DNA from: Haladaptatus litoreus
GTDB lineage: Archaea; Halobacteriota; Halobacteria; Halobacteriales; Haladaptataceae
Assembly: GCF_900156425.1 (NCBI RefSeq)
Contig: NZ_FTNO01000008.1
Span: 62,001-126,000, forward strand
Length of the DNA: 64,000 bases
Direction of reading: 5' to 3'
The notes under the pieces were generated by a model. It saw only the letters and a program-made list of their open reading frames with translations, did no database searches and had not been told where the DNA came from. Made by a program: the position numbers and the translations under genes. This document shows, piece after piece, positions 63,500 through 64,000 of the stretch (within the stretch, counting starts at the first letter, position 1; the number at the start of each line of letters is the position of its first letter).

Positions 63500-64000
63500 A
63501 TGGAAACCACTGTCGTCGGCGGAATTCTCGAAGCGCTACGAATCGGGATCGGTTTCCTTTGGACCGCTGCATGGGCAATCACTATGGGGTTGATGATTAC
63601 GAGTCTCGTGCAGGTCTACGTCTCGAAAGAACGGATGGCACGCCTCCTTGGAGACGACGATCTCAGTGGACTCGCGAAGGCAACCGTCTTCGGTGCTGCC
63701 AGTAGTGGTTGTAGCTTCGGTGCCGTCGCTATCGCAAAGGGGTTATTCAAGAAGGGGGCGCACGTGGTCAACGTTCTTGCGTTCATGTTCGCCTCGACGA
63801 ATCTCATTATCGAACTCGGCCTGATGATCTTGATCCTCCTCGGCTGGGAGTTTCTCGTCGCGGAACTCCTTGGAGGCATCATTCTCATCGCGGTGATGGC
63901 TCTTATCGTCCACGTAACACTCCCAGAGAACCTCTTTGAAGACGTTCGGAAGGAACTGAATCAGCGAGATCACGACCACGGTGTCACCGAGGATCCAACG
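63500..64000 (+). CDS. SO_0444-type permease, N-terminal part (cut by window end)
   Basis: 167 residues open to the window edge. Starts METTVVGGILEALRIGIGFL. It carries the same signature as 51672: AASSGCSFGAVAIAKGLFKK with a Cys motif, then AFMFASTNLIIELGLMILIL and LLGGIILIAVMALIVHVTLP. Likely a Cu/Zn/As efflux-type permease. After the first bundle it reaches DHDHGVTEDP, the point where the 51672 protein has its YHS domain. The rest is outside the window. Confidence 0.8.
   Translation, partial: METTVVGGILEALRIGIGFLWTAAWAITMGLMITSLVQVYVSKERMARLLGDDDLSGLAKATVFGAASSGCSFGAVAIAKGLFKKGAHVVNVLAFMFASTNLIIELGLMILILLGWEFLVAELLGGIILIAVMALIVHVTLPENLFEDVRKELNQRDHDHGVTEDPT

Overview
The window reads as part of a haloarchaeal replicon (class Halobacteria), most likely a large plasmid or a plasmid-derived, gene-exchanging region of a chromosome. 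The evidence is acidic proteins, many twin-arginine signal peptides, haloarchaeal-only regulator families (HalOD1, DUF7344-type HTH, bat-type HTH), an Orc1/Cdc6 gene beside a typical haloarchaeal origin-box cluster, and mixed base composition with many broken genes. The genus cannot be fixed from sequence alone.

Layout. 0-7.3 kb is an eroded zone: the 5' end of a FAD-linked oxidase, truncated arsC-like and orc1 fragments, a frameshifted HalOD1 gene, small regulators, a tRNA-like gene with an abnormal anticodon arm, and at least six full or half copies of a short palindromic repeat. 7.4-24.6 kb holds chromosomal-type genes: a CBS/hibernation-factor-like fusion, an SLC13 permease, two paralogous Tat-exported DUF1254/DUF1214 proteins, TSUP and MgtE transporters and Tat-exported surface proteins. 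Among these lie a frameshifted bactofilin-like gene, a decayed kelch gene and two solo right ends that look like IS200/IS605-type (TnpB) elements. 24.7-30.5 kb has an MFS transporter, a MoaD/SAMP-like protein, an acetamidase/formamidase and a B-family DNA polymerase lacking its C-terminal part.

31-43.8 kb is the replication and maintenance core. It has origin boxes at 33159-33567 beside orc1, and a ParA gene overlapping a small Ser-rich partner gene. Upstream of ParA is a striking array of 9-bp repeats organised in ~227-bp higher-order units; the same 9-bp repeat recurs inside the partner gene. A second apparent maintenance module (41.7-43.7 kb) has an HTH protein, a coiled-coil/winged-helix protein, a 197-bp palindrome-and-hairpin element and an RHH-like coiled-coil protein. 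The hairpin element and the 3' end of its neighbouring gene occur again at 11.9-12.3 kb with compensatory base changes in one stem.

44-64 kb is a metal-handling island: an SPW/VKOR-type membrane protein, two small HMA chaperones, an Lrp-TRASH regulator, a two-HMA copper-type P1B ATPase, a YHS-containing permease and a second related permease cut by the window end. A dipeptide/nickel-type ABC operon, with consecutive 4-base gene overlaps, carries an unrecognised sixth protein and is followed by an ArsR-like regulator and a His-rich membrane protein.

The most unusual items are the 9-bp array system with its in-gene copy, the paired hairpin elements, the tRNA-like gene and the ABC operon with its unknown extra subunit.
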